This document shows, piece after piece, positions 24,356-32,684 of a stretch of DNA of 64,000 nt; position 1 is the first letter of the stretch; each line of letters opens with the position of its first letter. Under the pieces are notes generated by a model. That model ran no database searches. It saw nothing but the letters and a program-made list of their open reading frames with translations, and was not told the origin of the DNA. Both the position numbers and the translations under genes were made by a program. Source of the DNA: Nonomuraea indica (GTDB lineage Bacteria; Actinomycetota; Actinomycetes; Streptosporangiales; Streptosporangiaceae); assembly GCF_002850745.1 (NCBI RefSeq), contig NZ_KZ559472.1, positions 40,303 through 104,302 of the forward strand. Direction: 5' to 3'.

Positions 24356-26224
24356 TTACCGCATCGGTGTGTCGTTTCCAGTAGGGGAGGCGGCGCCCAT
24401 GACGAGCCGCATCCGGGTGCCGCCGCCGTCACGCGGGTGGGCGCTCACGTCGCCGCCCTGCGCCCTGGCGAGGCTGCGCACGATGTAGAGGCCGAGCCCG
24501 ACCCCGCCGAACCTCCTGCGGTCGCCGCTGTCGACCTGGACGAACCGTTCGAAGATCCGCTCCCGGTCGGGCGGGGCGATGCCGACGCCCTCGTCGTCCA
24601 CGACGACGACCACCCCGTCCTCCTCCGTCCACGCCTCGACCCGGATCAGGCCGCCCGCCGGGCTGTACTTGAAGGCGTTCTCCAGCAGCTGGCCGAGCAC
24701 GATCTCGGTGGCCAGCGCGTCGCCCAGGACCGGCGGCAGGTCCTCCGGGATGGTCACCTCGACGCGGTGCCGGTCGGACAGCCCGGGCAGCCCGAGCGTC
24801 GCCGCGTGGATGCGTTCGGCCAGGTCGAACGCCTCGACCCGGACCTTCAGCTCGTCCGCGCCGGCGCGCGAGCCGAGCAGCAGGTGGTCCATCAGCCGCC
24901 CGAGCGACCGGGCCCGCTCGGCGATCGTGTGGACGGCGGAGCGGCGCTCGGGGTCGGTCAGCTTGTCCCAGCGCGCGTCCAGCGTGCTCGCGAACCCGCG
25001 CACGATCGTGATCGGGGTGCGCAGCTCGTGGCTGGTGGTGGCCAGGAAGAGGTCCTTGGCCTCCTCCAGCTCCTTGGCCTGGGTCACGTCGCGGAAGTCG
25101 ACCACCACCTCGCCGGTCTCCTCGATCTGGGCGCCCACGACGTCCAGCCAGCGCCCGTTCGGCAGCCGGAAGGTGAGCTTCTCGCCCGGCCCCGGCAGCG
25201 CGAACGGCGGCGGCAGGTCCAGCACCGCCTCGGCAGGCAGGGCCGTCAGCTCGGTCGCGGCCGGGTTCCACCGGATCACCCGTCCCTCGCGGTCCAGCAC
25301 GGCGATGCCGTCGGCGCTCGCGTCGAACAGCGCCCGCTCGTGGGCCCGCTGGCGGATCGCCTCCTGGTAGGCCATCGCGTTGCCGACGGCGATGCCGGCG
25401 TGCCCCGCGAGCAGTTCGAGCAGCTCCAGCTCCAGGTGGCCGGGCCGGTCGTCGGCGAACAGCGCGTACAGCGCCCCGTACGGGCGCCCGCCCACGGCGG
25501 CGAGGCCGAGCGCGATGGTGTGCAGGCCGGACAGCTCCGCCCAGACCAGGTCGCCGAGGCCGTCCGACTCCAGCAGGACGGTCCTGCCGGTGCGCAGCAG
25601 CTTGCCGACGAGGCTGGTGCGCAGGTCGGCCGTCGCGCCCTTGAGCGTCTCGGGCAGCCGGTGGGTGCTGACCAGGCGCAGCCGCTCGCCCTCGATGAGC
25701 ACGAAGCCGCCGCCGTCGGCGCCCGTCAGCTCGGTCAGGCTGGCCGCGATCCGGTCCAGGACGGCCGACAGCTCCAGCTCGGCGTTGATGTCGGCGACCA
25801 CGTCCGTCAGCCGGCGCACGAGCTGCGCCCGGCGCGCCACCGGCACGCCGGCCGCCTCGCCGGCCTCGACGGGGTGGTGCTCGCAGACGTAGCCCACCAC
25901 CGAGCTGCCGATGACCAGCGCGCTCGTGTCCACCCGCACGTCGATCACGCCGCCGTCGGCGCGTAACCGCCTGGTCTGCAGCGTCACCTGGCCGCCCGTG
26001 CGCACGCGTTCGAGCACCGCGTTGTGCTCGGCCGTCAGCTCGTCCGGGACGATGGGCGCCCGGCGGCCCAGCATCTCCTCGGCGCTCCAGCCGAAGAGCC
26101 GCTCCGCCGCCGGCGTCCACACCAGGACGGTCTGGTCGCGGTCGAGCGCGATCAGCGCGTTGGGCGAGGCGGCGAGCACCGCACGGGCGATCTCGTCGTC
26201 ACTGCCGGCCCACTCGTCACCCAC
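24356..26224 (-). CDS. Histidine kinase with PAS-GAF-PAS sensor region
   Basis: 622 residues, soluble. PAS 1 is about residues 12-110 (ARAVLAASPNALIALDRDQ), a GAF domain about 130-290, PAS 2 about 305-400 (LFDASADGIAVLDREGRVIRW), then HisKA with ATTSHELRTPITIVRGF and HATPase with LENAFKYSPAGG, DDEGVGIAPPDRERIFERF and GVGLGLYIVRS. It probably senses a small molecule or redox state in the cytoplasm. There is no adjacent response regulator, so it is an orphan kinase. I start at GTG 26224; the open frame goes on upstream through the ogt gene and is not real there. Confidence 0.88.
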   Translation of the reverse strand: MGDEWAGSDDEIARAVLAASPNALIALDRDQTVLVWTPAAERLFGWSAEEMLGRRAPIVPDELTAEHNAVLERVRTGGQVTLQTRRLRADGGVIDVRVDTSALVIGSSVVGYVCEHHPVEAGEAAGVPVARRAQLVRRLTDVVADINAELELSAVLDRIAASLTELTGADGGGFVLIEGERLRLVSTHRLPETLKGATADLRTSLVGKLLRTGRTVLLESDGLGDLVWAELSGLHTIALGLAAVGGRPYGALYALFADDRPGHLELELLELLAGHAGIAVGNAMAYQEAIRQRAHERALFDASADGIAVLDREGRVIRWNPAATELTALPAEAVLDLPPPFALPGPGEKLTFRLPNGRWLDVVGAQIEETGEVVVDFRDVTQAKELEEAKDLFLATTSHELRTPITIVRGFASTLDARWDKLTDPERRSAVHTIAERARSLGRLMDHLLLGSRAGADELKVRVEAFDLAERIHAATLGLPGLSDRHRVEVTIPEDLPPVLGDALATEIVLGQLLENAFKYSPAGGLIRVEAWTEEDGVVVVVDDEGVGIAPPDRERIFERFVQVDSGDRRRFGGVGLGLYIVRSLARAQGGDVSAHPRDGGGTRMRLVMGAASPTGNDTPMR

Positions 26225-26314
26225 ATCTCCATAGTGCCCGTGGCGAGGTGCCTGCGTCGCGGGATCCGTCCGATACGCTGCGGTCACGGCTTGCGACGGG
26301 AAGAGGGTGCGAGG

Positions 26315-26881
26315 ATGGCGAGCAGCGATCTCGATGCTCTGCTGCGGGTCACCTCCCCCACCTATCGCGGGGAGTCGCCTCCCGACATCGCGTTCGGCAC
26401 CTACGACGGCGCCGTGGGCAGGATGGTGCTCGCGGTGTCCGGCAAGGGCCTCGTGTCGTGCAGCTACGACGACGAGCACGTCGTGTTCGAACGGGTGTCG
26501 CGGCACGTCGGCACGTTCATCGGCCCCGACGCCCGCCGGCTCGACCCGGTGCGCCGCGAGCTCGACGCCTACTTCTCCGGCCGCCTGCGCGCCTTCGCCA
26601 CGCCGGTCGACCTGGCCCTCGCCACGTCGTTCGCGCGCACGGTGCTGCAGAAGACGATGGCGGTCCCCTACGGCACGACCACCACCCTCGACGAGATCGC
26701 CGAGCGCATCGGGCGGCCGCGCGCGCTGCGGGCCGTCGGCAACGCGCTCAGCTCCAACCCGGTGTGCGTGGTGGTCCCCTGCCACCGCGTCGTCCCGGGC
26801 GACGGCGCGCTCGGCGACTACGCCGGCGGCGCCGCCGCCAAGCGCCACCTGCTCACCGTCGAGACGCGCGCCCTCGCCTGA
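26315..26881 (+). CDS. ogt: Methylated-DNA-protein-cysteine S-methyltransferase
   Basis: 188 residues. It removes alkyl groups from O6 of guanine in DNA onto its own cysteine, a one-shot repair reaction. The active site is VVVPCHRVVPGDGALGDYAGG; the helix-turn-helix region with GTTTTLDEIAERIGRP binds DNA. The ATG is preceded by AAGAGGGTGCGAGG. It is divergent from the PAS-GAF kinase and converges on cytX. Confidence 0.93.
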   Translation: MASSDLDALLRVTSPTYRGESPPDIAFGTYDGAVGRMVLAVSGKGLVSCSYDDEHVVFERVSRHVGTFIGPDARRLDPVRRELDAYFSGRLRAFATPVDLALATSFARTVLQKTMAVPYGTTTTLDEIAERIGRPRALRAVGNALSSNPVCVVVPCHRVVPGDGALGDYAGGAAAKRHLLTVETRALA

Positions 26882-26917
26882 CCGCCGGCGTCTTGGCCTC
26901 GGGCGGACCCGAGGCTC

Positions 26918-28279
26918 TCAGCCGGCCACGCGCTGATCATGACCGTGGCGCCGGCGGGAGCGGGTGACCGCGCCCACCGCCAGCGTCACGAGCGCCGCCA
27001 CCAGGGCGGCGCCGAGCGCGCCGTTCATCCACGGCTGCCGGGTGAAACCGATCGCGTCCCGCACCGCGGCCCACCAGGCGTCCCACGCCTCGACGGTCGG
27101 GGTCGAGGTGGTCAGCCAGTACGCGGCGAAGCCCAGGACCCAGGGCACCAGCATGGACCAGCGGGCGGGCGCGCCCTCCTCGGTGTTCCACCGCGCGACG
27201 CCGCCGAGCACGAAGTAGTCGACGGCCAGGACCGCGAACATCGGCACGAACACCGCCCCGATCACGCCGAGGAAGGCCCCGTACGACGTCACGTCCACGA
27301 CCAGCGCGATGCCGATCGTCAGGACGCCCACCACGGTGGAGAAGACCCTCCGGTCCACCCGCGGCATGAGGTTCTGCAGCGACACGGTGGTGGAGTAGAC
27401 GTTCGCGAACGACTGGTCGGTCTCCCGCAGCACGAGCACGGCGAAGAACAGCGCGCCGAGCGGCGCGGCGACGAACGGCCCGAACACCGCCGTGCTGTCG
27501 GCGGTCACCGCGGCCGACCCGGCGATGGCCACCGCGTAGACGCCGAGGCCGAGGCAGGCCACCTGGGCCAGCGTGTAGCCGCCGACCACGCCGCCGAAGG
27601 CGGCCGTGCTCGACCTGGAGTGCCGGGCGAAGTCGGCGGCGAGCGGCACCCAGGAGACCGACAGCGCGATCACGTAGTCGACGGCCGGCGCGAAGGCCGC
27701 CCACGAGCCGCCCGTCTCCGGCCGGGCCGTGCCCAGGAAGTCCACGGAGAACCAGATCATCGCGATGATCACGGCGATCGTCACGTAGCGGCGCAGCACC
27801 CGTACGGCGCCGAGCGGCCAGATGCTCAGCGCGGTGGTGATCACTCCGGCCACGATCACCCACACCGCGTACGGCACCGCGGAGCCGAAGATGGCGCTCG
27901 CTCCCATGGCGATCACCCACAGCTCGAAGGCGCCCCAGCCGACCATCTGGACGATGTTGAGCACGGTGGGGATGTACGACAGCCTGGCCCCGAACAGGCC
28001 GCGCAGCAGGACCATCGCCGGCTGCCCGGTCTGCGTGCCCGGCACGGCGGCCAGGCCCACCATGGCCGTGCCGATCAGGCTGCCGACGAGCGCGGCCGTC
28101 AGGGCGGCCAGCAGGCTCAGCGGGGCGTCGCCGAGCGGGTTGATCAGGAACAGCGCTCCTGAGAAGCCCAGGAGGCTGACGCCGAGGTTGGCCCACAGGG
28201 CGCCCTGGTCGAGCAGCCCGAGGGTCTTGGGGGGTTCTCCTTCGAGGGTCAGCGGCACCTCGTCGGCGACGTGCGACAT
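26918..28279 (-). CDS. cytX: NCS1-family hydroxymethylpyrimidine transporter CytX
   Basis: 453 residues, about twelve membrane helices, of the nucleobase-cation-symport-1 family. Because a TPP riboswitch lies immediately upstream, the likely cargo is the thiamine precursor hydroxymethylpyrimidine, as proposed for CytX. Family signatures include the early helix LGFSGALFLINPLGDAPLS and the loop SWVPLAADFARH. The ribosome site GGGAG is the 3' end of the riboswitch, so TPP would block translation. The thiaminase-family gene tenA lies 1.5 kb further on. Confidence 0.87.
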   Translation of the reverse strand: MSHVADEVPLTLEGEPPKTLGLLDQGALWANLGVSLLGFSGALFLINPLGDAPLSLLAALTAALVGSLIGTAMVGLAAVPGTQTGQPAMVLLRGLFGARLSYIPTVLNIVQMVGWGAFELWVIAMGASAIFGSAVPYAVWVIVAGVITTALSIWPLGAVRVLRRYVTIAVIIAMIWFSVDFLGTARPETGGSWAAFAPAVDYVIALSVSWVPLAADFARHSRSSTAAFGGVVGGYTLAQVACLGLGVYAVAIAGSAAVTADSTAVFGPFVAAPLGALFFAVLVLRETDQSFANVYSTTVSLQNLMPRVDRRVFSTVVGVLTIGIALVVDVTSYGAFLGVIGAVFVPMFAVLAVDYFVLGGVARWNTEEGAPARWSMLVPWVLGFAAYWLTTSTPTVEAWDAWWAAVRDAIGFTRQPWMNGALGAALVAALVTLAVGAVTRSRRRHGHDQRVAG

Positions 28280-28282
28280 CGC

Positions 28283-28378
28283 ACTCTCCCTACGCCGGCA
28301 TTACCCGGACAGGTTCATGCGGTCGGCAGCGGCGGTAGCTGCCCTCTCAGCCCGGTTGCCCCGAGCTCCCGCGGGTGT
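28283..28378 (-). ncRNA. TPP riboswitch (THI element)
   Basis: On the minus strand the leader contains the conserved blocks GGGGCAACCGGGCTGAGAGG and, after a variable P3 region, ACCTGTCCGGGTAATGCCGG followed by CGTAGGGAG. These are the pyrimidine- and pyrophosphate-binding cores of the THI box. The last bases double as the Shine-Dalgarno of cytX, 7 nt before its ATG, which points to translational control by thiamine pyrophosphate. Confidence 0.95.
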
Positions 28379-28423
28379 GTGTTTCGCCCGAATTATGTCA
28401 CTAGATCGAGAAATGTCACTAGA

Positions 28424-28747
28424 TCAGGCGACAAAGGGCGGCTGCCCGGTCTCGCTGACCATCGGGCGGCGGGCGAACTCCCAGGACCGCATGCCGCCGC
28501 CGACGTTGACCGCGTCGCGTCCGAGCTGGTTGAGCCAGGCCGCCACCTGCAGCGACCGGCCGCCGACCCGGCAGACGACGTAGACCTTGCGGTCCTCGGG
28601 CACCTCGGCCACCCGGCCCTGGATCTCCGACATCGGGATGTGCACCGCCTCGGGCGCGTGACCGGCCACCCACTCCTGGGGCTCGCGGACGTCGAGCAGG
28701 AAGGCGTCGGAGGGGACCTGGTGGGCCTCGATCTCAGGAACCGTCAT
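28424..28747 (-). CDS. Single-domain rhodanese-like protein
   Basis: 107 residues, one rhodanese fold. The active loop is VCRVGGRSLQVA with the catalytic Cys, and the N-terminal LLDVREPQEWVAGHAPEAVHIP is typical of sulfurtransferases that move a persulfide sulfur. It ends about 45 bp before the riboswitch of cytX. Sulfur for thiazole synthesis is one possible use given the thiamine neighbours, but single rhodaneses are common everywhere and this link is weak. Confidence 0.9.
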   Translation of the reverse strand: MTVPEIEAHQVPSDAFLLDVREPQEWVAGHAPEAVHIPMSEIQGRVAEVPEDRKVYVVCRVGGRSLQVAAWLNQLGRDAVNVGGGMRSWEFARRPMVSETGQPPFVA

Positions 28748-28831
28748 GCGTCCATCATCTCGCGCCCGCGGCCACGGGCGGCACGAGCGGCGGCGCCTCG
28801 ACCGTCTCGGGTCAGGTCCGGCGGGGCGCCG

Positions 28832-29710
28832 CTACTTCAGCAGGCGGGACAGGCGGCGGTCGGCGAGCGGTTTGCCGCCCGTCTGGCAGGTGGGACAGTA
28901 CTGCAGCGAGGAGTCGGCGAAGGAGACCTCCCGGATCGTGTCACCGCACACGTCGCAGGGCTGCCCCGCCCGGTTGTGCACCCGGAGCCCCGACTTCTTC
29001 TCCGCCTTGAGGTCCTTGGCCGCGAGGCCGTGCGCCCGCTCGACCGCCTCGCGCAGCGTCGTGACGATGGCCTCGTGCAGGTCGGCGATCTGCGCGTCGG
29101 TGAGCGTCGCAGCGATCTTGAACGGGGACATCCGGGCGGCGTGCAGCACCTCGTCGGAGTAGGCGTTGCCGATGCCCGCGATGACCTTCTGGTCGCGCAG
29201 CAGGCCCTTGATCTGGGTGCGGTTGCCGCCCACGATGCGCTTGAGCGCGTCGACGGTGAAGGCGTCGTCGAGCGGGTCGGGGCCGAGCGCCGCGACACCC
29301 GGCACACTGTCAGGATCTTTCGTGACATAGACGGCGAGGCGTTTCTGGGTGCCCGCCTCCGTCAGCTCGAACCCCGGCGCGGCCCCCGCGTCGTCGGGCG
29401 CGAACCGCACCCGCACGGCGAGGGGCCCCTTGCCGGGACGCACCGGTTTGGCGCCCGACAGGTCGTCGCGCCAGCGCAGCCACCCGGCACGCGCCAGGTG
29501 GATCACCAGGTGCAGCCCGTCGCAGTCGAGGTCGAGGAACTTGCCGTGCCGCGCGACGCCCGTGACCGTCAACCCGCCGAGCGCGCTCACCGGCGGGTCG
29601 AACGTCTTGAGCGCCTGGATCGCGACGACGTCGACCGCCAGGACGGTGCGGCCCACCGCGCGCTCCCGCAGGAAGGCGGTCAGGGACTCGACTTCGGGAA
29701 GTTCCGGCAT
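28832..29710 (-). CDS. Fpg/Nei-family DNA glycosylase
   Basis: 292 residues. It removes oxidised bases from DNA and cuts at the abasic site. After Met, the PELPEVE start provides the catalytic Pro and Glu; the helix-two-turn-helix region has LRDQKVIAGIGNAYSDEVL, and the C-terminal zinc finger has CDVCG and CPTCQ. It fits the Nei2/Nei-like branch of actinobacteria. The start at 29710 is fixed by PELPE; TACCCT 6 nt before the ATG suggests a leaderless mRNA. A longer frame upstream is not conserved. Confidence 0.93.
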   Translation of the reverse strand: MPELPEVESLTAFLRERAVGRTVLAVDVVAIQALKTFDPPVSALGGLTVTGVARHGKFLDLDCDGLHLVIHLARAGWLRWRDDLSGAKPVRPGKGPLAVRVRFAPDDAGAAPGFELTEAGTQKRLAVYVTKDPDSVPGVAALGPDPLDDAFTVDALKRIVGGNRTQIKGLLRDQKVIAGIGNAYSDEVLHAARMSPFKIAATLTDAQIADLHEAIVTTLREAVERAHGLAAKDLKAEKKSGLRVHNRAGQPCDVCGDTIREVSFADSSLQYCPTCQTGGKPLADRRLSRLLK

Positions 29711-29821
29711 GTCACCAGGGTACGGCGCGCCCCCGACGATCCACAGCCTGTGGACGACGCGCCGCCAGGACCGGCCCACGTCCCACAGGACGAGGCGGGC
29801 ACCGGGGGACGTGGCGCGCTC

Positions 29822-30427
29822 TCAGGGCACGTCCCAGAACGCCAGCTCGTGCGCCATCCCCTCCGTGAACAGCGCCTCAGCCCGCGCGGGGTCCGGGCCG
29901 GCCTCGTCGATCATCTCGCCGATCCGCGCGGCCAGCGCCGCGAAGCCCGGGTCGGCGTAGGTGTCCACCCAGGCGCGGTAACGCGGCTCGGCGGGCGGGT
30001 TCTCCGCCAGCTTCCTGCCCAGCGTCGAGTACCCCCACATGCACGGGTAGAGCGCCGCCAGCCCCTCCCCGTAGTCCGCGGCGGACTCCAGCAGGAACGC
30101 CGTGTACGCCGCGCAGGCCGGCCCCTTGCGCGCCCCCTCCAGGTCGGCCCCGAACTGGGCCGACATCGACCGGTGCAGGTTCAGCTCGTCGTGGAACGTC
30201 GCATGCGCCAGGTCCACCAGGTCGCCCAGCCGCCCGTCCGGCGCCTGCCAGGCCAGCCGCGCGAACACCCGTACGTAGTCGAGCAGGAACAGGTAGTCCT
30301 GCTCCAGCCACGACCGGAACACCGGCTCGGGCAGGTCGCCCCGCCCGATGCCCGCCACCGTGGGATGGTCGAGCTGCGCCCGCAGCAGCGGAAGACCGAT
30401 GGCGTGCAACTTCTCCGAAAGCGTCAT
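29822..30427 (-). CDS. tenA: TenA/THI-4 family aminopyrimidine aminohydrolase (thiaminase II)
   Basis: 201 residues, all-helical haem-oxygenase-like fold. TenA enzymes hydrolyse aminomethyl-aminopyrimidine from degraded thiamine to recover hydroxymethylpyrimidine. The catalytic Cys lies in ALYPCMWGYSTLG, and the HDEL segment of ATFHDELNLHR and the SWLEQDYLFLLDYVR segment are conserved. CytX nearby would import the same pyrimidine. No riboswitch precedes it; TAACGT lies 6 nt before the ATG, overlapping the promoter box of the divergent gene. Confidence 0.9.
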   Translation of the reverse strand: MTLSEKLHAIGLPLLRAQLDHPTVAGIGRGDLPEPVFRSWLEQDYLFLLDYVRVFARLAWQAPDGRLGDLVDLAHATFHDELNLHRSMSAQFGADLEGARKGPACAAYTAFLLESAADYGEGLAALYPCMWGYSTLGRKLAENPPAEPRYRAWVDTYADPGFAALAARIGEMIDEAGPDPARAEALFTEGMAHELAFWDVP

Positions 30428-30450
30428 GAGGGCACGTTAATGTCAAAACC
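30428..30450. promoter_or_regulatory. Overlapping divergent leaderless promoters
   Basis: The 23-bp gap between tenA and the GOLPH3-like gene holds two -10 hexamers back to back: TAACGT on the minus strand (30439-30434), 6 nt before the tenA ATG, and TAATGT on the plus strand (30438-30443), 7 nt before the other ATG. They share two base pairs, so polymerase could not occupy both at once. Confidence 0.65.
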
Positions 30451-31107
30451 ATGACTGTGACGATCGCCGAGGAACTCCTGCTGCTCGCCCACGCCGAGGA
30501 CGACGGCAGGCCGCTCATCGGCGGCACCCAGCTCGACCCCGCGCTGGCCGGCGCGATCCTCGCGGAGCTCGCGATCAACGAGCGGATCGAGCTGTCGGCG
30601 AAGAAGGTGTCCGTCCGCGACGCCACCCCGCTCGGCGCCGCGGAGCTCGACGCGAGCCTGGCCCGCATGGCCGAGGAGCGCAGGGAGCGCAAGCCCGCCT
30701 GGTGGGTGCAGAAGCTCTACTCCGCCAAGCTGCGCAACCGCCTGCTGACCGGCCTCGCCGACGCCGGCGTGCTGAGCGAGCGGCGCGGCAGGGTGCTCGG
30801 CGTCTTCCCCACGGCCCGCTGGCCGGAGGTGGACGGCAGCGTGGAGGCGGAGGTCCGGTCGCGGGTGGCCGCCGCGCTCGCCGGGCAGGACCCCGACCCG
30901 CGCACCGCCGTCCTGATCGCCCTCATGCGCGCCGCCAAGCTCGACAGGAAGGCGTTCCCGGGAGCCGACAAGAAGCGGATCAAGGAGATCGCCGAGGGCG
31001 CCTGGGCGGCCGACGCCGTCGCGCAGACCATCGCGGCGATCAACTCGGTGGTGGTGACGGCCGCCATCGCCGCCGGCGCCGCCGCCGTGGGGGGCGGCTC
31101 CTCCTGA
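30451..31107 (+). CDS. GOLPH3/VPS74-like (GPP34) protein
   Basis: 218 residues, the GPP34 phosphoprotein fold. It opens with the family pattern IAEELLLLAHAEDDGRPLIG and shows LAGAILAELAINERIEL; in eukaryotes the fold binds phosphatidylinositol-4-phosphate and Golgi glycosyltransferases. Bacterial members, frequent in actinobacteria, have no known role; membrane attachment is plausible. The C-terminus has an Ala-rich hydrophobic segment (about 195-212) that may help. The promoter is leaderless and shared with tenA. A strong hairpin follows. Confidence 0.88.
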   Translation: MTVTIAEELLLLAHAEDDGRPLIGGTQLDPALAGAILAELAINERIELSAKKVSVRDATPLGAAELDASLARMAEERRERKPAWWVQKLYSAKLRNRLLTGLADAGVLSERRGRVLGVFPTARWPEVDGSVEAEVRSRVAAALAGQDPDPRTAVLIALMRAAKLDRKAFPGADKKRIKEIAEGAWAADAVAQTIAAINSVVVTAAIAAGAAAVGGGSS

Positions 31108-31112
31108 CCCCG

Positions 31113-31144
31113 CCCGCGGGGCCGTACCGGATCGGCCCCGCGGG
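31113..31144. terminator. Bidirectional terminator
   Basis: CCCGCGGGGCCG pairs perfectly over 12 bp with CGGCCCCGCGGG around the loop TACCGGAT. There is no T tract. It lies between the convergent GOLPH3-like and LCP genes. Confidence 0.75.
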
Positions 31145-31177
31145 GTCACGCCGGGGAGGTGCCCCGGACGAGCCGCG

Positions 31178-32476
31178 TCAGCCCGCGTCGAGGATGTCCT
31201 TCGGCACGGGCTTGTCCTCCTTGAGCGCGTCGAACAGCCTGATCGCCTTGGCCCGGTCCCACCTGACGGCCGTGCCTCCGCCCGCGATCTCGCTGCCGCC
31301 GAACGGCACCACCGTGGTCACCGGGCTGTCACCCATCGCCAGGCCCAGCGACAGCAGGTCGAACGCGCCGGTGCCGTCGTCGACCGTGACCGCCTCGGTG
31401 GCGCTCATCGCCAGCGGGATCGAGGTGAACGGGTTGAGCAGCACGCCCGGGCTCGCGGCCTTCTTCACCACCGCGCCGAGGAACTGGCGCTGCCGCTTGG
31501 TGCGCTCGAAGTCGGGCAGCGCGCCGCCCTTGCGGGTGCGCACGTAGCCGAGCGCCTGGCCGCCGTCGAGGACCTGGCGGCCCTTCTTCAGCTTGAGCCC
31601 GGCCTTGGGGTCGTCCACGGCGGCCCGTACGTCGATCTCGACACCGCCGATCGCGTCCACGATGCCCACGAAGCCCGCGAACCCGATCTCCATGTAGTGG
31701 TCGACGCGCACACCGGTGACGGTCTCGACCGTCTGGGCCAGCAGTCTCGGCCCGCCGATCGCGTAGGCGGCGTTGAGCTTGTTGCGTCCCTTGCCGAAGA
31801 CGGTGACCGCCGAGTCGCGCGGGAGGCTGACCAGCGTGGGCCGGTCACTGCCCTCGGGGATGTGCAGCAACATCATCGAGTCGGTGCGCTGGCCGGCCGA
31901 GCGGCCGGTCGCGAGCTTGCGGCGCTGGGCGGCCGACAGGCCCTTGCGGCTGTCGGAGCCGACGAGCAGCCAGTTGCTGCCGGGGGTGTCGGCGGGGCGG
32001 CCCTTGTAGTCGGCGAGCACGCCCTCGATCCCGGCCAGCCGCGAGTCGATCCAGAAGAACATCCCGACGGCGGCCACCAGCAGCACCGCCAGGACCGCCG
32101 CGACGATCTTCGCGATGGTCCGGCCCGACGGCCTGCGCCGCGGCCCTTTCGGCCCGGCCGCGGCCGGCGGACGGGGGCCGGACGGCGGCGGCTCGCCCTT
32201 CGACGACCTCAGCGGCCTGACGGGGCTGTTGCCCGAACGTTGCCTGCCGTACACGCGCGAGCCTCCCCGTGGCGGCTCGCCCGCGGCGGCGCCGGGCCCG
32301 GCCGCGGGCGTCGCCGGGAGTTTGGCGGTCGGCGCCGCGGCGCCCCCGGAAGGCGGCATCGGGGGACGCTGATGCGCGGGCGCCCCGCCGGACAGCGGGC
32401 CGCCGTCGTGCCGGGGAGGCAGCGGGCGGCCGTCTCCTGGCGAGCGCATGGCCCGCGTCCGGTCGTCCTCAGACAC
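31178..32476 (-). CDS. LytR-CpsA-Psr (LCP) family cell-wall ligase
   Basis: 432 residues. LCP enzymes transfer polyprenyl-phosphate-linked glycopolymers onto peptidoglycan outside the cell. About 125 cytoplasmic residues rich in Pro, Gly and Arg precede one membrane helix (about 128-150); the LCP domain follows with LLVGSDSR, RTDSMMLLHI, SLPRDSAV and YVRTRKGGALPDFERTKRQ, which contains the conserved Arg and Asp residues. It starts at GTG 32476 (MSEDDRTRAMRS). A terminator separates it from the preceding convergent gene. Confidence 0.92.
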   Translation of the reverse strand: MSEDDRTRAMRSPGDGRPLPPRHDGGPLSGGAPAHQRPPMPPSGGAAAPTAKLPATPAAGPGAAAGEPPRGGSRVYGRQRSGNSPVRPLRSSKGEPPPSGPRPPAAAGPKGPRRRPSGRTIAKIVAAVLAVLLVAAVGMFFWIDSRLAGIEGVLADYKGRPADTPGSNWLLVGSDSRKGLSAAQRRKLATGRSAGQRTDSMMLLHIPEGSDRPTLVSLPRDSAVTVFGKGRNKLNAAYAIGGPRLLAQTVETVTGVRVDHYMEIGFAGFVGIVDAIGGVEIDVRAAVDDPKAGLKLKKGRQVLDGGQALGYVRTRKGGALPDFERTKRQRQFLGAVVKKAASPGVLLNPFTSIPLAMSATEAVTVDDGTGAFDLLSLGLAMGDSPVTTVVPFGGSEIAGGGTAVRWDRAKAIRLFDALKEDKPVPKDILDAG

Positions 32477-32684
32477 TTCGCTCTACTTCCCCTCGGTTGC
32501 CATAAACGCTACGTCCATCCCTTGACCATTGCAGAGGTGTTGCCAAGCTTTTCCCACGGAAAAGTACACACAGCCGGCACTCGGACCCTCCGGGAAACAT
32601 CGAGGCGGCAGCGGTCGTTAGCGTTATGGACCACCTCTATGGAAGGATGATCGTGTCCACTCCGGACCCTTGGAGTAGCAGCCC

